A DNA stretch of 64,000 bases from Gimesia algae (GCF_007746795.1 NZ_CP036343.1:6276357-6340356), one strand, 5' to 3'; positions 1 through 10,228 are shown, counted from the stretch's first letter. Notes: generated by a model not told the origin, from the sequence alone. Numbers and translations are program-made.

Positions 1-2593
1 GTTATTTCGACCGGATGCCAAGAAGCAGGTCACCGAAATTACAGTCGCCTTTGACCAGCAGTCCCATGGCACCCATGTTGCAGGAATTGTTGCCGGCAGT
101 GGTCTGCAGATTGAGGGTGCCGCGCCGAAAGCCCAATTAATGGCCATCAAGGTCTGCTCAGGTCGCAGTTGTACCGACCAGGCGATTCTACGCGGAATCA
201 TCTCTGCCTTTTTCAACCCGCAGGGTTATGTTCCCGATGTGGTGAATATCTCACTGGGCAGCCACGAAGGCTATATCAAGCGCCCCTTGAGCATTCTGCT
301 GCAGGATCTCTCGGCGAAATTTGGAACGACATTTTTCATTTCCGCCTCCAATGACGGTCCCGGCTACCGTACCATCAACGGTCTGGGTGGTTCCAGTCCG
401 GCGGTATTTGTGGGTGCCCACGTCTCTGCGAATACATTACGCGAACACTATCGCCTGGCCGAAGGGGTGAATGCCCCCGAGCATGGGCTGCTTTACTTCT
501 CATCTCTGGGCCCCTCATATACAGGGGAAATGCGTCCGAATGTGGTCGCCCCCGGATCGGCTCTGTCATCGACACCGTTGAATTCGGATGGCTCCAGCAT
601 GTTCAACGGAACCAGTATGTCATCACCGATCGCCGCTGGTGCAGCAGCCGCCATGCTGTCTCTGATCAAAGCCGATAAGGAATACGCCAAGGTCCTGGAA
701 CGGCAGGAGAAGAAGATTGAAGCCATTCGGAAGAAATCGTCAGACAGTAAATATTCCCTGACCTCACTGGCATTGAGTATGCGACTGGCACTGGAAAATT
801 CCGCCATGCGAATGAAGGGCTTTACTTACGCTCAACAGGGAGCAGGCCTGATCGACATCGATAAAGCCTACCCGGAATTTTTGAGGCTGGCCAACCTGAC
901 GCTTGATCCTAAAAAACAGACTGCGGAATTCAGCATCAATCACTATTCCAAGTTCAATCGTCTATATGATCGATCGAATAATATCGAAGCGCACAAACGC
1001 GTTGATCTGGATCTGAATATTGACGGTGAGGTATCCGATCAGGGTAGCCTGTTATTAAAGAATACCACCGCAATCGTCAAACTGGAAAAAGTGGAAGTTC
1101 AGGACAGCGACGGGAATGTCACGATACTGGATGTAAACGGAAAAAATGAGAAAGTCCCCTTCTCCATCGCGTTACCAGGGAAAGAAGAAGCACAGGGTAA
1201 CCAGATCTCGCTGGTCCTGTCCAACAGCAGTAAATCCTACTTCTACAGCACTCGGAAACGAAATCTGATGGAGACCGGGAAAACTTACCTTGCCTATTAC
1301 ACCGTCACACAGCACGGCGAGCGTGAATTCAGTTTCCTGGACGTGGTTCATAAACCAATCGAACTCTCAGACCTGAATACGGAAGTCAGTCTGCCCAGCC
1401 TGAATCTGCAGGATTCAGAACGAGTCGCCGCTTTCGTTGTGCCACAGAAGACGATCTCCGCCGGTGCCTACCATCGTTATCCTGTCGCAGTGACACGCCG
1501 CGACAGCGGCCTGACCGTGATGCTGGGTTTTGTTGCCAGCAGTTCAGGACGGTTACTGGTCAGTGTCTTTAATCCAGAGGGAGAAGAAATTGGCTACCGC
1601 GTCATCCAGCAGACCGCCCAGCTGGGTGGAGACCGTTCTAACGCTTCTCTGACTGTATCCACCAAGGATGAAGGCATCCATGAAGTGGTCGTCAGTACGT
1701 TCAGCGGAAACTGGTTGAACGAATCGAAATATGATCTACTGATCGAAGCCCAGCGGTTCCGCGCCTCAACTGAGGACCTCGCGCTGGCAACGGTTGACTC
1801 TGGAAAAGATGCGGAAAAACTCATTACGTTTTCCAATTCCTCAAACCAGGTCAAAAGCATGTCCGCCAGTCTGGGAGGCCTGACCCGGGTTGTCCCACAG
1901 GACAAGTTCCCGATCCTGGCCAACTATCGTACGTTCCGTAAGCTGGATATTCCTGAGTGGAGACCGGAAAGTGGTGAAAGCCAGACGACCAGCGTGCGGC
2001 TCACTTTCCCTCCCGATGATAAAAAATACGAAGGCTTCAGCGGACGCATCGACCACAGGCTCTATAAGAAAGGCCCGGATGGCAAAATGGTCGAAGCCCA
2101 TAAAGGGATGTTCTTTGGACGCGGAAAATCCTTCAACAATATTCCCCGCCCTGAGCCGGGTAAACCCTATGAAACATTGTATGCTGCAGTTGATACCTAT
2201 TTCACGGTGCCTAATGACGAAGGCTTGAAAGACAGCCAGGGAACCATCACCCTGGATGCTGCTTTCCCAGGAATACCGGTAAAAATGGAAGGCTCCTTCG
2301 ATCTGAAAATTCTGACTGTCGGCAGACCTGATGTGTATATTCTTCAGATCAAAGGACCTAAGAAACTAATTGACGCCTCCGCTGCCAAGACGAATCACAG
2401 TAACCCCTCGGAAGCGACTCTGGAAATTCCGACACGGATTAATGGCATCTCCAAAATCACCGTTACCTTGCCAGTCACGGTCACACCGGATGTCAAATCC
2501 ACGCTGGCGAAGCAGCTGATTCGCTCCTCCATCAGTATTTCGACAAGTGATTCCCGGATCTCGGACTCGATCCCGATTGAGATCACGCAGTAA
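1..2593 (+). CDS. S8 subtilisin-family serine protease, tripeptidyl-peptidase II-like (5' partial)
   Basis: The reading frame is open from base 2, so the gene starts before the window. The first in-frame Met at 140 lies after the catalytic His and is not the start. Subtilase signatures are seen in order: HGTHVAGIVAG with the catalytic His codon at 65-67, the oxyanion-hole Asn in SASNDGPG (codon at 350) and the Ser motif NGTSMSSP (Ser codon at 614). The catalytic Asp must lie upstream. The spacing and the VVNISLGSHEG and FFISASNDGPG segments resemble the S8A tripeptidyl-peptidase II branch more than secreted bacterial subtilisins. About 600 residues follow the protease domain and are rich in beta-type sequence, as in TPP II. 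Probable role is peptide degradation. Whether it is exported cannot be judged because the N-terminus is missing. Confidence 0.85.
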   Translation, partial: LFRPDAKKQVTEITVAFDQQSHGTHVAGIVAGSGLQIEGAAPKAQLMAIKVCSGRSCTDQAILRGIISAFFNPQGYVPDVVNISLGSHEGYIKRPLSILLQDLSAKFGTTFFISASNDGPGYRTINGLGGSSPAVFVGAHVSANTLREHYRLAEGVNAPEHGLLYFSSLGPSYTGEMRPNVVAPGSALSSTPLNSDGSSMFNGTSMSSPIAAGAAAAMLSLIKADKEYAKVLERQEKKIEAIRKKSSDSKYSLTSLALSMRLALENSAMRMKGFTYAQQGAGLIDIDKAYPEFLRLANLTLDPKKQTAEFSINHYSKFNRLYDRSNNIEAHKRVDLDLNIDGEVSDQGSLLLKNTTAIVKLEKVEVQDSDGNVTILDVNGKNEKVPFSIALPGKEEAQGNQISLVLSNSSKSYFYSTRKRNLMETGKTYLAYYTVTQHGEREFSFLDVVHKPIELSDLNTEVSLPSLNLQDSERVAAFVVPQKTISAGAYHRYPVAVTRRDSGLTVMLGFVASSSGRLLVSVFNPEGEEIGYRVIQQTAQLGGDRSNASLTVSTKDEGIHEVVVSTFSGNWLNESKYDLLIEAQRFRASTEDLALATVDSGKDAEKLITFSNSSNQVKSMSASLGGLTRVVPQDKFPILANYRTFRKLDIPEWRPESGESQTTSVRLTFPPDDKKYEGFSGRIDHRLYKKGPDGKMVEAHKGMFFGRGKSFNNIPRPEPGKPYETLYAAVDTYFTVPNDEGLKDSQGTITLDAAFPGIPVKMEGSFDLKILTVGRPDVYILQIKGPKKLIDASAAKTNHSNPSEATLEIPTRINGISKITVTLPVTVTPDVKSTLAKQLIRSSISISTSDSRISDSIPIEITQ

Positions 2594-2628
2594 CCCGGCA
2601 ATCACGTTCAGGCAGGAACTGAGATTTC

Positions 2629-3039
2629 ATGCAGGACCAGCAGCCTCGTATCGGGGCACAACATTCGATTTCGTTTCAGGTGGAAAGCAGCCAGGCGATT
2701 ACTTTTTCGCAGGAAGCAGAGATTTCCGTGCTCTCCACACCGTCTCTGATTTGGTTTCTGGAACAGGCCGCGTTACAATTTCTGCAACCGTGGCTGGATG
2801 AGAAGTCGATCAGTGTGGGCACTCATGTGGATGTGGAGCATCTGGCTCCGACTCCCGTTGGTGCCACAGTGAACTGTACCGCACAGCTGATCTTTCATGA
2901 TGGCCCCGTCTATCGCTTTAAAGTGGAAGCGTACGCCGGGGATGAAAAGATCGCGAAAGGTCTGCACTCCCGTCGGATCATTCAAACCAGCCAGTTAGTA
3001 CGACGCCTGCAGGCATTAGAAACAAAAAGCAGAAAGTAA
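2629..3039 (+). CDS. Hotdog-fold thioesterase, fluoroacetyl-CoA thioesterase (FlK)-like
   Basis: This 136-residue protein matches the FlK-type hotdog family. Thr37 (STPSL), Glu45 (FLEQA) and His71 (DVEHLAPTPVG) occur with spacings of 8 and 26 residues, the same as the Thr/Glu/His catalytic set known for FlK. The family hydrolyses small acyl-CoA thioesters. Most homologues outside fluoroacetate producers have unknown substrates, so the substrate here is not assigned. The gene starts 35 bp after the protease and ends 5 bp before the ABM gene, so the two small genes are probably cotranscribed. Confidence 0.75.
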   Translation: MQDQQPRIGAQHSISFQVESSQAITFSQEAEISVLSTPSLIWFLEQAALQFLQPWLDEKSISVGTHVDVEHLAPTPVGATVNCTAQLIFHDGPVYRFKVEAYAGDEKIAKGLHSRRIIQTSQLVRRLQALETKSRK

Positions 3040-3044
3040 TCAAC

Positions 3045-3353
3045 ATGATCTTCGTCATCGCAGATATTGAAATCGCAGAGGGAAAACAGGCAGCCTTCCT
3101 GGAAGCCTTTCATCAGCTAGTCCCGCTGGTACACGCGGAAGAAGGCTGTATCGAATATGGTCCCGCAATTGATGAAGAGACCGACATCCCGGTCCAGGTG
3201 AAGAATGGCAGCCAGATTGTGACCGTCATGGAGAAATGGGAGAGCGTGGAAGCATTGAAAGCACACCTCGCTGCCCCGCATATGCTGACTTACCGGGAAC
3301 AGGTCGCCGATCTTGTCAAAGGGACAAAGATCAAAGTTTTAAAACCGGCTTAA
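3045..3353 (+). CDS. Antibiotic biosynthesis monooxygenase (ABM/YgiN-type) domain protein
   Basis: A 102-residue single-domain protein with the ABM ferredoxin-like pattern: an N-terminal strand (MIFVIADIEI), a helix with EAFHQLVPLVHAEEGCIEY, then a strand and helix (VTVMEKWESVEALKAHLAAPHM). Members include YgiN-like quinol monooxygenases and many small cofactor-free oxygenases or heme-binding proteins. The reaction cannot be set from sequence. It begins 5 bp after the thioesterase stop, so translation is probably coupled. The gene behind it (3361) is convergent with only 7 bp between stops. Confidence 0.7.
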   Translation: MIFVIADIEIAEGKQAAFLEAFHQLVPLVHAEEGCIEYGPAIDEETDIPVQVKNGSQIVTVMEKWESVEALKAHLAAPHMLTYREQVADLVKGTKIKVLKPA

Positions 3354-3360
3354 GGGTAGC

Positions 3361-6300
3361 TTACGGTTTGGGAGCAACCAGCGGCAGCTCCTCTGTCTCC
3401 GGTTCTGTCTGACCTGCGGGGGCTTCTGGCAGAACCGGAATCAGTTCTCCAGTCAGCTGATACAGATAAAATCGCACCAGTGGCCGGTAAGGCGTCGCTG
3501 GTTCCGACTCCAGTATCTCACGCAAATGCGCTGTCGCCAGTTCGGGTTGACCCGCTTCGATTTCACAGCGGGCCAGATTCAGCAGCAAAGGTATCTGCTG
3601 CTGCGAAAGCCCGTACAGATAGTTCACGATCGAAACGGCATGCTGATTAGGCCAGAAACTGTTCGATATCGGTTGGATCAGAGGCATTGACTGCAGGATC
3701 CCGGCAATACGAGCTTCTTCTTGCGACCGGATTTCCTGCCGCCATAAATCAAAGCAGCCACGATAATTCCCATTCCCCAGATTGGCAAATGCTGCCTGTG
3801 CCCGCCAGGGGATCTGTGGATTCTGCAGCGCTTTCTGTTCCAGCAGCGACATCTGATTATCCGCTTCTTCCGATTGACCCACTTCCATCAGAATACTCGC
3901 ATTCAGATTCTGAGCCAATGGATTCTGTGCCTGATACACCGGATCATCCAGATACCGCCGGGCCAGTAAGACGAATCCATTCTGATACGCCTGGCTGGCT
4001 AACTGCAGCCTGTCGGCTCCTTTTTCCTGCTGGGCATCCAGCTCCTGTGTGATTTGGGTGATTTGCGTATTCAGCTTTTCCAGATGATCTGTGTAAGCCC
4101 GCAGTCTGGCAAAAGCATCATCCGATAACTCTTCTTGCCCCTCGATCATTTCCAGATAAGTCTTCAATTCATGATGTGCCAGATCGATCTTTCCCATATT
4201 GGAATACAGGTCGAACAACATCAGATGTGAGGGCGCAAATTCCGGTTCGATGATCAGGGACTGATGGTAGGCATGCAAAATCTGAAAGTAACGCATCCGA
4301 TCGATACTGACTGCAGGCCGCTGCTGATTTCGATCGACAGGCGGTGCCAGCAGTTGGGCTTCCAGGCTGGCCAGATAGCCGTAGGCACTCCCCAGGATCC
4401 GATAGGCTTCTGCACTGTTCGGATCCTCAATTAAACCCCGGTTTGCCAGCTGAATGGCCAGGATCGCAAAACTGGATGACAACTCGTGGTTTCCCCCGGA
4501 CTGGGACATCAGACCCAGATAATGGCGGGCCGTCTGCACATCGTTGCCCATACTCGAATTCTGCGGCAGCAGATAGCGGCTGTAAAAGGATTTGGGACGT
4601 GCCCAGTCGCTACGGATTTCCGGAAAATCTTTCTGTTCCCGGAATGCCTGTTTTTTGAAATCGAGTTGATGTTCCGCCAGGAAATTCTTTGTGGTTTCGC
4701 TTTCATTATCTGTTCGATAGAAGACGGCGGTCGCAGCATTTAATTCCGTCAATTGCCAGTCCGGGGTGGTCAGCAGGTCAAAAAATGTACGATAATCCGG
4801 ATTCATCCCGGACAGACGCGGAATCACATGGGTCACCTGATATTGATTAAACGTCTGCTTCCAGACTTGAGGTAAACCGCTGCCGATCTGATCTTCGCGT
4901 TGCACACGCAGTGCACGTCGCGTTTTATTATGCAGATCAATCAAGTCATCTTCCCCGGTTCCCGCGAACAAAGCCAGGCGGTTATCCACGAATGATTTCT
5001 GATCCAGCCAGATGAGCAGGTCCCCCTGCTCCAGTACAAAATGGAAGGGTCGGTCATCCAGTGAATCAGCTAATGCTTCCTGGTACCCCTCAATGGTATG
5101 TGTCAATGAGGGACTGAAACCAATTCCCACAGCATGACGTGTCGAGCCCTGCCCCTGGAATCGTCCGCAGACGACCAGGTAAGCCAGGACAAAAAATGTC
5201 AGAACCGTTAATGCCCGACCGCCGCGCGAAAACAGCAACTCGGAAGTTTCAACGCTATAGGTCTGCCGGAAATTATCTCGATACCAGATCTGAAAATTCC
5301 GATTGGCAAAGATAGCACAGAGCACCCCCGTCACCACCAGTTCGTGGCTGGCCAGTACAGAAAGACCACAAAAGCCGATAAAGACAAACAGCTGGCCCCA
5401 GCTCATTTTTGCCTGGTTCAGCACAAAACTCACAAACGTCAACACGATCAGAATGAAAGAGGCTACCGCGTAATGATTGAGCGACTTCCAGAACAAAGGC
5501 GACGTCATGGAAAAATAGCCGAGTTCTTCAGGTCTGACTCCGCCGACAAACATCGAACGCATGAGCGGATAATCAACGGCGTAATAGTTCAGACCGGTGG
5601 TGAGCGAATGCCAGCCAACGGGATTTAGCAATGTCGCTAGCAGGCTGACTCCCAAAACCATCCAGAGCGATTGATAATCGGTGTCATCATTTAACACCGA
5701 ACGATCCAGCAGTGAGGCGACCGTCTCTCCCAGTGCGAATAACGCCAGCAAGGCGATCCCCAGAAAGACGCGGGGGTCAAGATTAGCCCAGACCAGAAAC
5801 AGCGGGACTAACAGCCACAGTGCGCGCGGCGAATTAAGTTCCTGCCACCGATACAGACAACTCAGCGTCAACACCACACCCAGAATCGTTATGATTTCGG
5901 GAGTCACATTCAGCTGCGGAAAACAGGCAATCAAGGCCAGTACCGCCAGGATCGATCCCCACCAGGTGGAGATCTCCCTCTGGCAGAGATGCACGATCAC
6001 ATAAAATGTAATACCCAGCAGCAGGATCTTGAACAGCGTTAATCCGGTATCACCCAGCACGCCATACACACCCGACAGCGTTAAATCAAACAGCCAGGCA
6101 TTGTTGTACCAGGGTCGATCATTGGCGGTATAGGAAAACACATCATTTGCCGGAGGCCAGAAGCCATGGCTGGCCAGATACTGACCGGTCTTCACATGCA
6201 CCAGTGTTTCGGTATCCGAGATATACGTGGCTGCAAACAGACAGGCCAGCAGAATCGCCGCCCAGCGTAACATAAAATCGCCGCGAATGGCTTCGTCTTC

Positions 6301-6498
6301 CACCAGTTCAGGGGTCAACGGTTCCCACTCTGGCAGACCTTCTTCTTCTGCGCTCTGATTCACCAGGGCCGCATCAGACTGATCTTTACCCGCCTGACCT
6401 CCGTCAGCATCGGTTGGAGTCCTATTTTGTTCGGGATTGGATTCAGAAGGGTCGGGGGAGTTCTCGTCAGGCAAATCTTTGTCTGGATGATCGTTCAC
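3361..6498 (-). CDS. Large polytopic membrane protein with C-terminal TPR-like region
   Basis: 1,045 residues from a GTG start at 6498. The N-terminal ~70 residues are acidic and Pro/Asp-rich (cytoplasmic, low complexity). From about residue 75 to 460 there are many hydrophobic segments (for example WAAILLACLFAATYIS and LWLLVPLFLVWANLDP), typical of a polytopic inner-membrane protein. The remainder is soluble and helical with repeated A/L-rich pairs such as AEAYRILGSAYGYLASL and FAPSHLMLFDLYSNMGKIDLAHHEL, which look like tetratricopeptide repeats. Topology resembles glycosyltransferase-C-like membrane proteins with a TPR tail, but no catalytic motif was recognised. It is followed on the same strand by serS after a 302-bp gap and is probably separately transcribed. 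Function unknown. Confidence 0.7.
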   Translation of the reverse strand: MNDHPDKDLPDENSPDPSESNPEQNRTPTDADGGQAGKDQSDAALVNQSAEEEGLPEWEPLTPELVEDEAIRGDFMLRWAAILLACLFAATYISDTETLVHVKTGQYLASHGFWPPANDVFSYTANDRPWYNNAWLFDLTLSGVYGVLGDTGLTLFKILLLGITFYVIVHLCQREISTWWGSILAVLALIACFPQLNVTPEIITILGVVLTLSCLYRWQELNSPRALWLLVPLFLVWANLDPRVFLGIALLALFALGETVASLLDRSVLNDDTDYQSLWMVLGVSLLATLLNPVGWHSLTTGLNYYAVDYPLMRSMFVGGVRPEELGYFSMTSPLFWKSLNHYAVASFILIVLTFVSFVLNQAKMSWGQLFVFIGFCGLSVLASHELVVTGVLCAIFANRNFQIWYRDNFRQTYSVETSELLFSRGGRALTVLTFFVLAYLVVCGRFQGQGSTRHAVGIGFSPSLTHTIEGYQEALADSLDDRPFHFVLEQGDLLIWLDQKSFVDNRLALFAGTGEDDLIDLHNKTRRALRVQREDQIGSGLPQVWKQTFNQYQVTHVIPRLSGMNPDYRTFFDLLTTPDWQLTELNAATAVFYRTDNESETTKNFLAEHQLDFKKQAFREQKDFPEIRSDWARPKSFYSRYLLPQNSSMGNDVQTARHYLGLMSQSGGNHELSSSFAILAIQLANRGLIEDPNSAEAYRILGSAYGYLASLEAQLLAPPVDRNQQRPAVSIDRMRYFQILHAYHQSLIIEPEFAPSHLMLFDLYSNMGKIDLAHHELKTYLEMIEGQEELSDDAFARLRAYTDHLEKLNTQITQITQELDAQQEKGADRLQLASQAYQNGFVLLARRYLDDPVYQAQNPLAQNLNASILMEVGQSEEADNQMSLLEQKALQNPQIPWRAQAAFANLGNGNYRGCFDLWRQEIRSQEEARIAGILQSMPLIQPISNSFWPNQHAVSIVNYLYGLSQQQIPLLLNLARCEIEAGQPELATAHLREILESEPATPYRPLVRFYLYQLTGELIPVLPEAPAGQTEPETEELPLVAPKP

Positions 6499-6800
6499 GT
6501 AAATACTCTAGATCTGAAACGGGGACAAAAAAGAAAAGTACACCGAAACCAATTTTGGCCGGAGCACACTCAGGTTGTCCAGCTAAAACCAGTAATATTC
6601 AGGATCTGCCCAAAAGCGCATCCCGTGGAACTATAGTTTCTTCAATATATCTGTAATTGATTGAGAGAGTCTTCGAGATACTGTCATAAATCCAGCACAG
6701 GCAGGATCAACCTGATCCTGAGGGATTCGGTACATTCCACCAGCTTCCCTCATTCTTTTACGAATTCCTGATCGACACCGTTTGCCGTAAATCGGAACTT
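6499..6800. other. Intergenic gap between the membrane/TPR gene and serS
   Basis: About 300 bases with no convincing gene. Short frames reading into it on the plus strand begin inside the opposite-strand membrane gene and look like shadows. It must hold the promoter of the membrane/TPR gene and the 3' end of serS. No clear terminator hairpin or sigma-70 hexamer pair was seen. Confidence 0.5.
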
Positions 6801-8081
6801 TTAACCAATCTGACCTTTTCCAATCCAGGGTCGCAGCACTTCGGGAACCAGAATGGTTCCGTCCGCCTGCTGATAATTTTCCAGAACGGCTATAATTGCC
6901 CGGGCAATTGAAACGGCAGTCCCGTTCAAGGTATGTACGAATTCCGTCCCCTTCTGCCCGCTTGACTTGCAGCGGGTTCCCAGTCTTCTTGACTGGTAAT
7001 CCGTGCAGTTGGAAGCGGAGGTCACTTCACCATATTCGCCTGCTTCGCCACGACCGGGCATCCAGGCTTCCAGATCATACTTGCGATAGGCGGGCGCTCC
7101 CAGGTCACCGGTACAGGTATCAACGACGCGATAATGCAGCCCCAGTCCCTGGAAGATCTCTTCTTCGATCCGCACGATTTCTTCATGCATCTCATCGGAA
7201 GCCGCATTGGTGGGTTCTGTGAAGGCAAACATTTCCACTTTTGTGAACTGATGCACGCGATAAATGCCACGTGTTGCCTTACCATGGGCGCCGGCTTCGG
7301 TACGGAAACAGTGTGACAGGCCGGCAATTTTATAAGGCAGCGTCTCGCGGTCCATGATCTGATCTTTCATGGAGCCTCCCAGCGTAATCTCTGCTGTCGC
7401 GACCAGGCTGAGGTCCGTATTCTCCACGGAATAAATCTGGGTCTCGTCTCCACGGGGATTAAAACCGATCCCTTCCAGAATCTCTTTCTTTGCCAGATCG
7501 GGAGTGCTGTGAAGAATGAATCCTTCCTGCACCAGTTTCTGCATCGCATACTGACAGAGTGCCATCTCCAGCAGTACCGCTTCGTTTTTCAGATAATAGA
7601 ATCCGTGACCGGCGACCCGCGTTCCCGCTTCAAAATCAATCAGGTCATGCTTCTCAGCCAGCGCCACATGATCCAGGGGAGTGAAATCAAACGCAGGCTT
7701 CTCGCCCGACATCCGCACGACGGTATTCGCCTTGTCTTCTTTTCCCACAGGTACATCAGGGTGTGCCAGGTTAGGCACGCGTGCCTGCTCCGACCTCAGC
7801 AGTGTCTCGACTTCACGCTGCTCGATCTCAATCGCGGAGATCTGCTCGCGTAGTTCTTTCCCCTGAGCGATCAACGGCTGCCGGGCAGCGTTGTCTGCTG
7901 CCTTGGGAATTTGAGAGGAGACCGATTTCTGTTCCTGCCTTAAGTTGTCACCCTGAACAATCAGCTCTCTACGGCGCTGGTCCAGTTTGCTCAGTTGCTC
8001 CAGATCGACTTCGATTCCACGATTGCGACAATTCTCAAGAATGACTTCCTGATTCTCGCAGATGAACTGCAAATCCAACAT
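6801..8081 (-). CDS. serS: Seryl-tRNA synthetase
   Basis: 426 residues, the usual length of bacterial SerRS. The enzyme charges tRNA-Ser with serine using ATP in the cytoplasm. The N-terminal ~100 residues form the long coiled-coil tRNA-binding arm (QLSKLDQRRRELIVQGDNL and so on). Class II motif 2 is visible as CFRTEAGAHGKATRGIYRVHQF and the following KVEMF. Motif 3 and the active-site region appear in EVTSASNCTDYQSRRLGTR and GTAVSIARAIIAVLENYQ. The start ATG follows a GGAG about 13 nt upstream. It is probably monocistronic: the next gene upstream on this strand is 480 bp away. Confidence 0.97.
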   Translation of the reverse strand: MLDLQFICENQEVILENCRNRGIEVDLEQLSKLDQRRRELIVQGDNLRQEQKSVSSQIPKAADNAARQPLIAQGKELREQISAIEIEQREVETLLRSEQARVPNLAHPDVPVGKEDKANTVVRMSGEKPAFDFTPLDHVALAEKHDLIDFEAGTRVAGHGFYYLKNEAVLLEMALCQYAMQKLVQEGFILHSTPDLAKKEILEGIGFNPRGDETQIYSVENTDLSLVATAEITLGGSMKDQIMDRETLPYKIAGLSHCFRTEAGAHGKATRGIYRVHQFTKVEMFAFTEPTNAASDEMHEEIVRIEEEIFQGLGLHYRVVDTCTGDLGAPAYRKYDLEAWMPGRGEAGEYGEVTSASNCTDYQSRRLGTRCKSSGQKGTEFVHTLNGTAVSIARAIIAVLENYQQADGTILVPEVLRPWIGKGQIG

Positions 8082-8269
8082 AAGAAATCAACTACTCCAT
8101 GCAGAGTTCAGAAACAGTGTAATAAACGGTGCCCGGACGGCATTCCCCCAAACAGGGAGCACGCATCATATCTCATGACAATTTTAATGTCCAAGGGTAA
8201 CGCTTTTTCACTGCAGAAAATGGCTGATGCAGCCGGAATAATGCAAATTTGCCTGTTACAGCGATTAAT

Positions 8270-8363
8270 AGACTGGGTCCAGTTTCGCTGTAGCGTCTCC
8301 AAGTCCAATTGGACCGAGTATAATAGATCGACAGACGCTATAACTATATGTGATGCGCTCTAG
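8270..8363 (+). repeat. Dispersed imperfect-palindrome repeat, copy A
   Basis: One of at least five related ~90-bp intergenic elements in the window. It runs from AGACTGGGTCCAG to GCGCTCTAG and contains the inverted arms TAGCGTCT and AGACGCTA about 40 nt apart, with GTCCAATTGGAC, a perfect 12-nt palindrome, in between. It lies in the 8082-8558 gap, downstream of the small secreted-protein gene at 8559-8882 and upstream of serS. I see no gene or other clear signal in the rest of that gap. Confidence 0.8.
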
Positions 8364-8558
8364 CGTCCCGACTCTGCCGCTTCTCCACCCTTCGGAAGAA
8401 AATCCCTCCAAAAGCACCAGCATACAACATATCTACCCGCTGAAAAAATAAACTCCTGCCAATGTCGAAAGCCGCGCAGGAAGCTCAGCTCTCAGACAAC
8501 TCACAGGAGCAACAATTTCATCTTCAGACGACTGTATTGAGCGCGCCGTCTGGTTTAT

Positions 8559-8882
8559 TTACTCAGGTAAAGGCAGAGTCAGCATTTCACCGTGAATCGG
8601 CTGAGTGCTTTTGACCTGGTAGCGATCATAATCATAACGCTGATACAGCCCTGTATTCATCCGGGTATCACAGCGTTTACCGCGATACAGGTGGTAGGAA
8701 TAACGGGGCCAGGGATACGTGTTGCCTTTAAACTGGCGTCCCTGATTCTCTTCCTGACACAATTCACAGAACGAAAGAAAGAAACGTCCGCCGCCCGCCT
8801 GGGCTGTCTGCACAGCCAGTCCGGTCCCAAACATTCCTAATAAGACTGTAGAAACAAAAACGGTCTTCCGGAATCCCTTCAT
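8559..8882 (-). CDS. Small secreted protein of unknown function
   Basis: I chose the ATG at 8882 (MKGFRKTVFV...) because GGAG lies 6 nt upstream. Earlier in-frame starts at 8894 and 8939 have poorer spacing. The product is 107 residues with a clear signal peptide (FVSTVLLGMFGTGLAVQTAQA, cleaved after AQA). The mature part has a Cys-x-x-Cys (FCELCQEE) and is rich in Tyr and Arg (RYSYHLYRGKR, LYQRYDYDRY). No family was recognised. A single Cys pair plus one later Cys could bind metal or form a disulphide outside the cytoplasm. It is flanked by the repeat-containing gap and the epimerase gene. Confidence 0.6.
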   Translation of the reverse strand: MKGFRKTVFVSTVLLGMFGTGLAVQTAQAGGGRFFLSFCELCQEENQGRQFKGNTYPWPRYSYHLYRGKRCDTRMNTGLYQRYDYDRYQVKSTQPIHGEMLTLPLPE

Positions 8883-9066
8883 CGTACGCTCCATTCCCTT
8901 GATTCTGCGTGTTGTGTGTGATGTAAGAAAGAGAACCACACTTCACATTCATCATCGGGTTTAGGGAACCCGGGAAATAAGAGCCGCCTCGCTCCGATCT
9001 GGATCCACAGCAGATTCGTATTCAGGTTATGCGGGTTATACGACTCTTATCAGTTATTTCTGACTG

Positions 9067-10044
9067 TCAGGCCAGACCACGGATCCGCTTTTTGGACGCG
9101 ATGATATCATCCAGGATGGCATCCAGCTTGACCTGTGGCTTGCGACCCAGCGTCTGCTCCAACCGTCCCAGATCGGGAACCCGCCGCTGCACATCTTCAA
9201 AATCTTCATTGTACGCCTTGTTATAAGGCAGATATTCAATTTTAACTGCCGGGTTCACTTTGGCAATGATGGCTTCCGCCAGTCCGCAAATCGAAACCGG
9301 TTCATCGCTGCCAATGTTGTAGACCTGCCCTTTCGCAGAATCCAGATTGGTCAGATCGATCACACAATCCACGATTTCATCCACATGTCCGAAGCAGCGC
9401 ACCTGGCTGCCGTCATCGAAGACAACAACAGGTCCTCCATCCAGCGCCTGATCAATAAAGCGGGGAATCACCATTCCATATTGTCCCACCTGACGGGGGC
9501 CGACGACATTAAAGAAACGACCAATGCGCACATCCAGATCATATTTCTGGGCATAAGCCAGCGCCAGAAACTCATCAATGGCTTTCGAAGCTCCATAAGC
9601 CCAGCGGGGCCGCGTCGTGGGACCGAAATGCAGGTCATCTTCTTCCGTCCAGCGTTCTTTGGGGTTTTTTCCGTAGACTTCACTCGTCGATGCCAGGAAA
9701 AACTTATGCCCCCCCTGCACGGCATGTCGCAGCAGGACTTCGGTCGGATAAATATTGGTTTCAATAGTTCGCACCGGATTGTCTGCGACCAGTTTCACAC
9801 CGACGGCAGCGGCCAGGTGATAGATCGTATCGACTCCCTGCACCATTTCCGCCATGAGTACAGGATCGGTAATCGAGCCTGTGCGAAACGTGAAGTTGGG
9901 ATGATCAATGATGCCATCCAGATTCTGAAGAAAGCCGGTCGACAGGTCATCGACGGCAGTAACCTCTTGTCCCTGTTGAATTAATTGCTCACATAAATGG
10001 CTGCCAATAAATCCGGCACCACCGGTGACCAGGCAATGAGACAT
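9067..10044 (-). CDS. NAD-dependent epimerase/dehydratase (SDR family, nucleotide-sugar type)
   Basis: 325 residues from the ATG at 10044 ([15 protein letters not shown]). A longer frame begins at a TTG at 10080 but would place 12 extra residues before the Rossmann strand. The NAD-binding glycine motif TGGAGFIGS is at residues 7-15, and a Ser (ASTSEVYG) and a Tyr-x-x-x-Lys ([10 protein letters not shown]) complete the extended-SDR active site. The sequence resembles UDP-glucuronate decarboxylase and UDP-glucose 4-epimerase-like enzymes that make nucleotide sugars for surface polysaccharide. The exact substrate cannot be assigned. It stands alone between a small secreted protein and tRNA-Val. 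Confidence 0.85.
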   Translation of the reverse strand: MSHCLVTGGAGFIGSHLCEQLIQQGQEVTAVDDLSTGFLQNLDGIIDHPNFTFRTGSITDPVLMAEMVQGVDTIYHLAAAVGVKLVADNPVRTIETNIYPTEVLLRHAVQGGHKFFLASTSEVYGKNPKERWTEEDDLHFGPTTRPRWAYGASKAIDEFLALAYAQKYDLDVRIGRFFNVVGPRQVGQYGMVIPRFIDQALDGGPVVVFDDGSQVRCFGHVDEIVDCVIDLTNLDSAKGQVYNIGSDEPVSICGLAEAIIAKVNPAVKIEYLPYNKAYNEDFEDVQRRVPDLGRLEQTLGRKPQVKLDAILDDIIASKKRIRGLA

Positions 10045-10136
10045 AAAACAAATCTTTCTCAAGAAAGGAAAAAACCGCAAAAATGCGAAATTCGGTCCAA
10101 AGTCGGCGAAGGCTTAAAACAGTTTACACGCAAGAG

Positions 10137-10166
10137 TTGCATTTCGCTACGAACCTGCCATAATAC
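10137..10166 (+). promoter_or_regulatory. Candidate sigma-70 promoter for tRNA-Val
   Basis: TTGCAT at 10137-10142 and TAATAC at 10161-10166 are separated by 18 nt, about 60 nt upstream of the tRNA. Both hexamers are near consensus. Planctomycete promoters are poorly constrained, so this is a reading only. Confidence 0.35.
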
Positions 10167-10228
10167 GTACGTGTCATACATAATGACGCAAGAATAATAT
10201 CGAAATTACCGATGTTAATCAAAATTCC

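Noticed and set aside
8082-8269. Possible extra small gene between serS and repeat copy A
   Set aside because: Frames here run across the serS start or are very short without a ribosome binding site.
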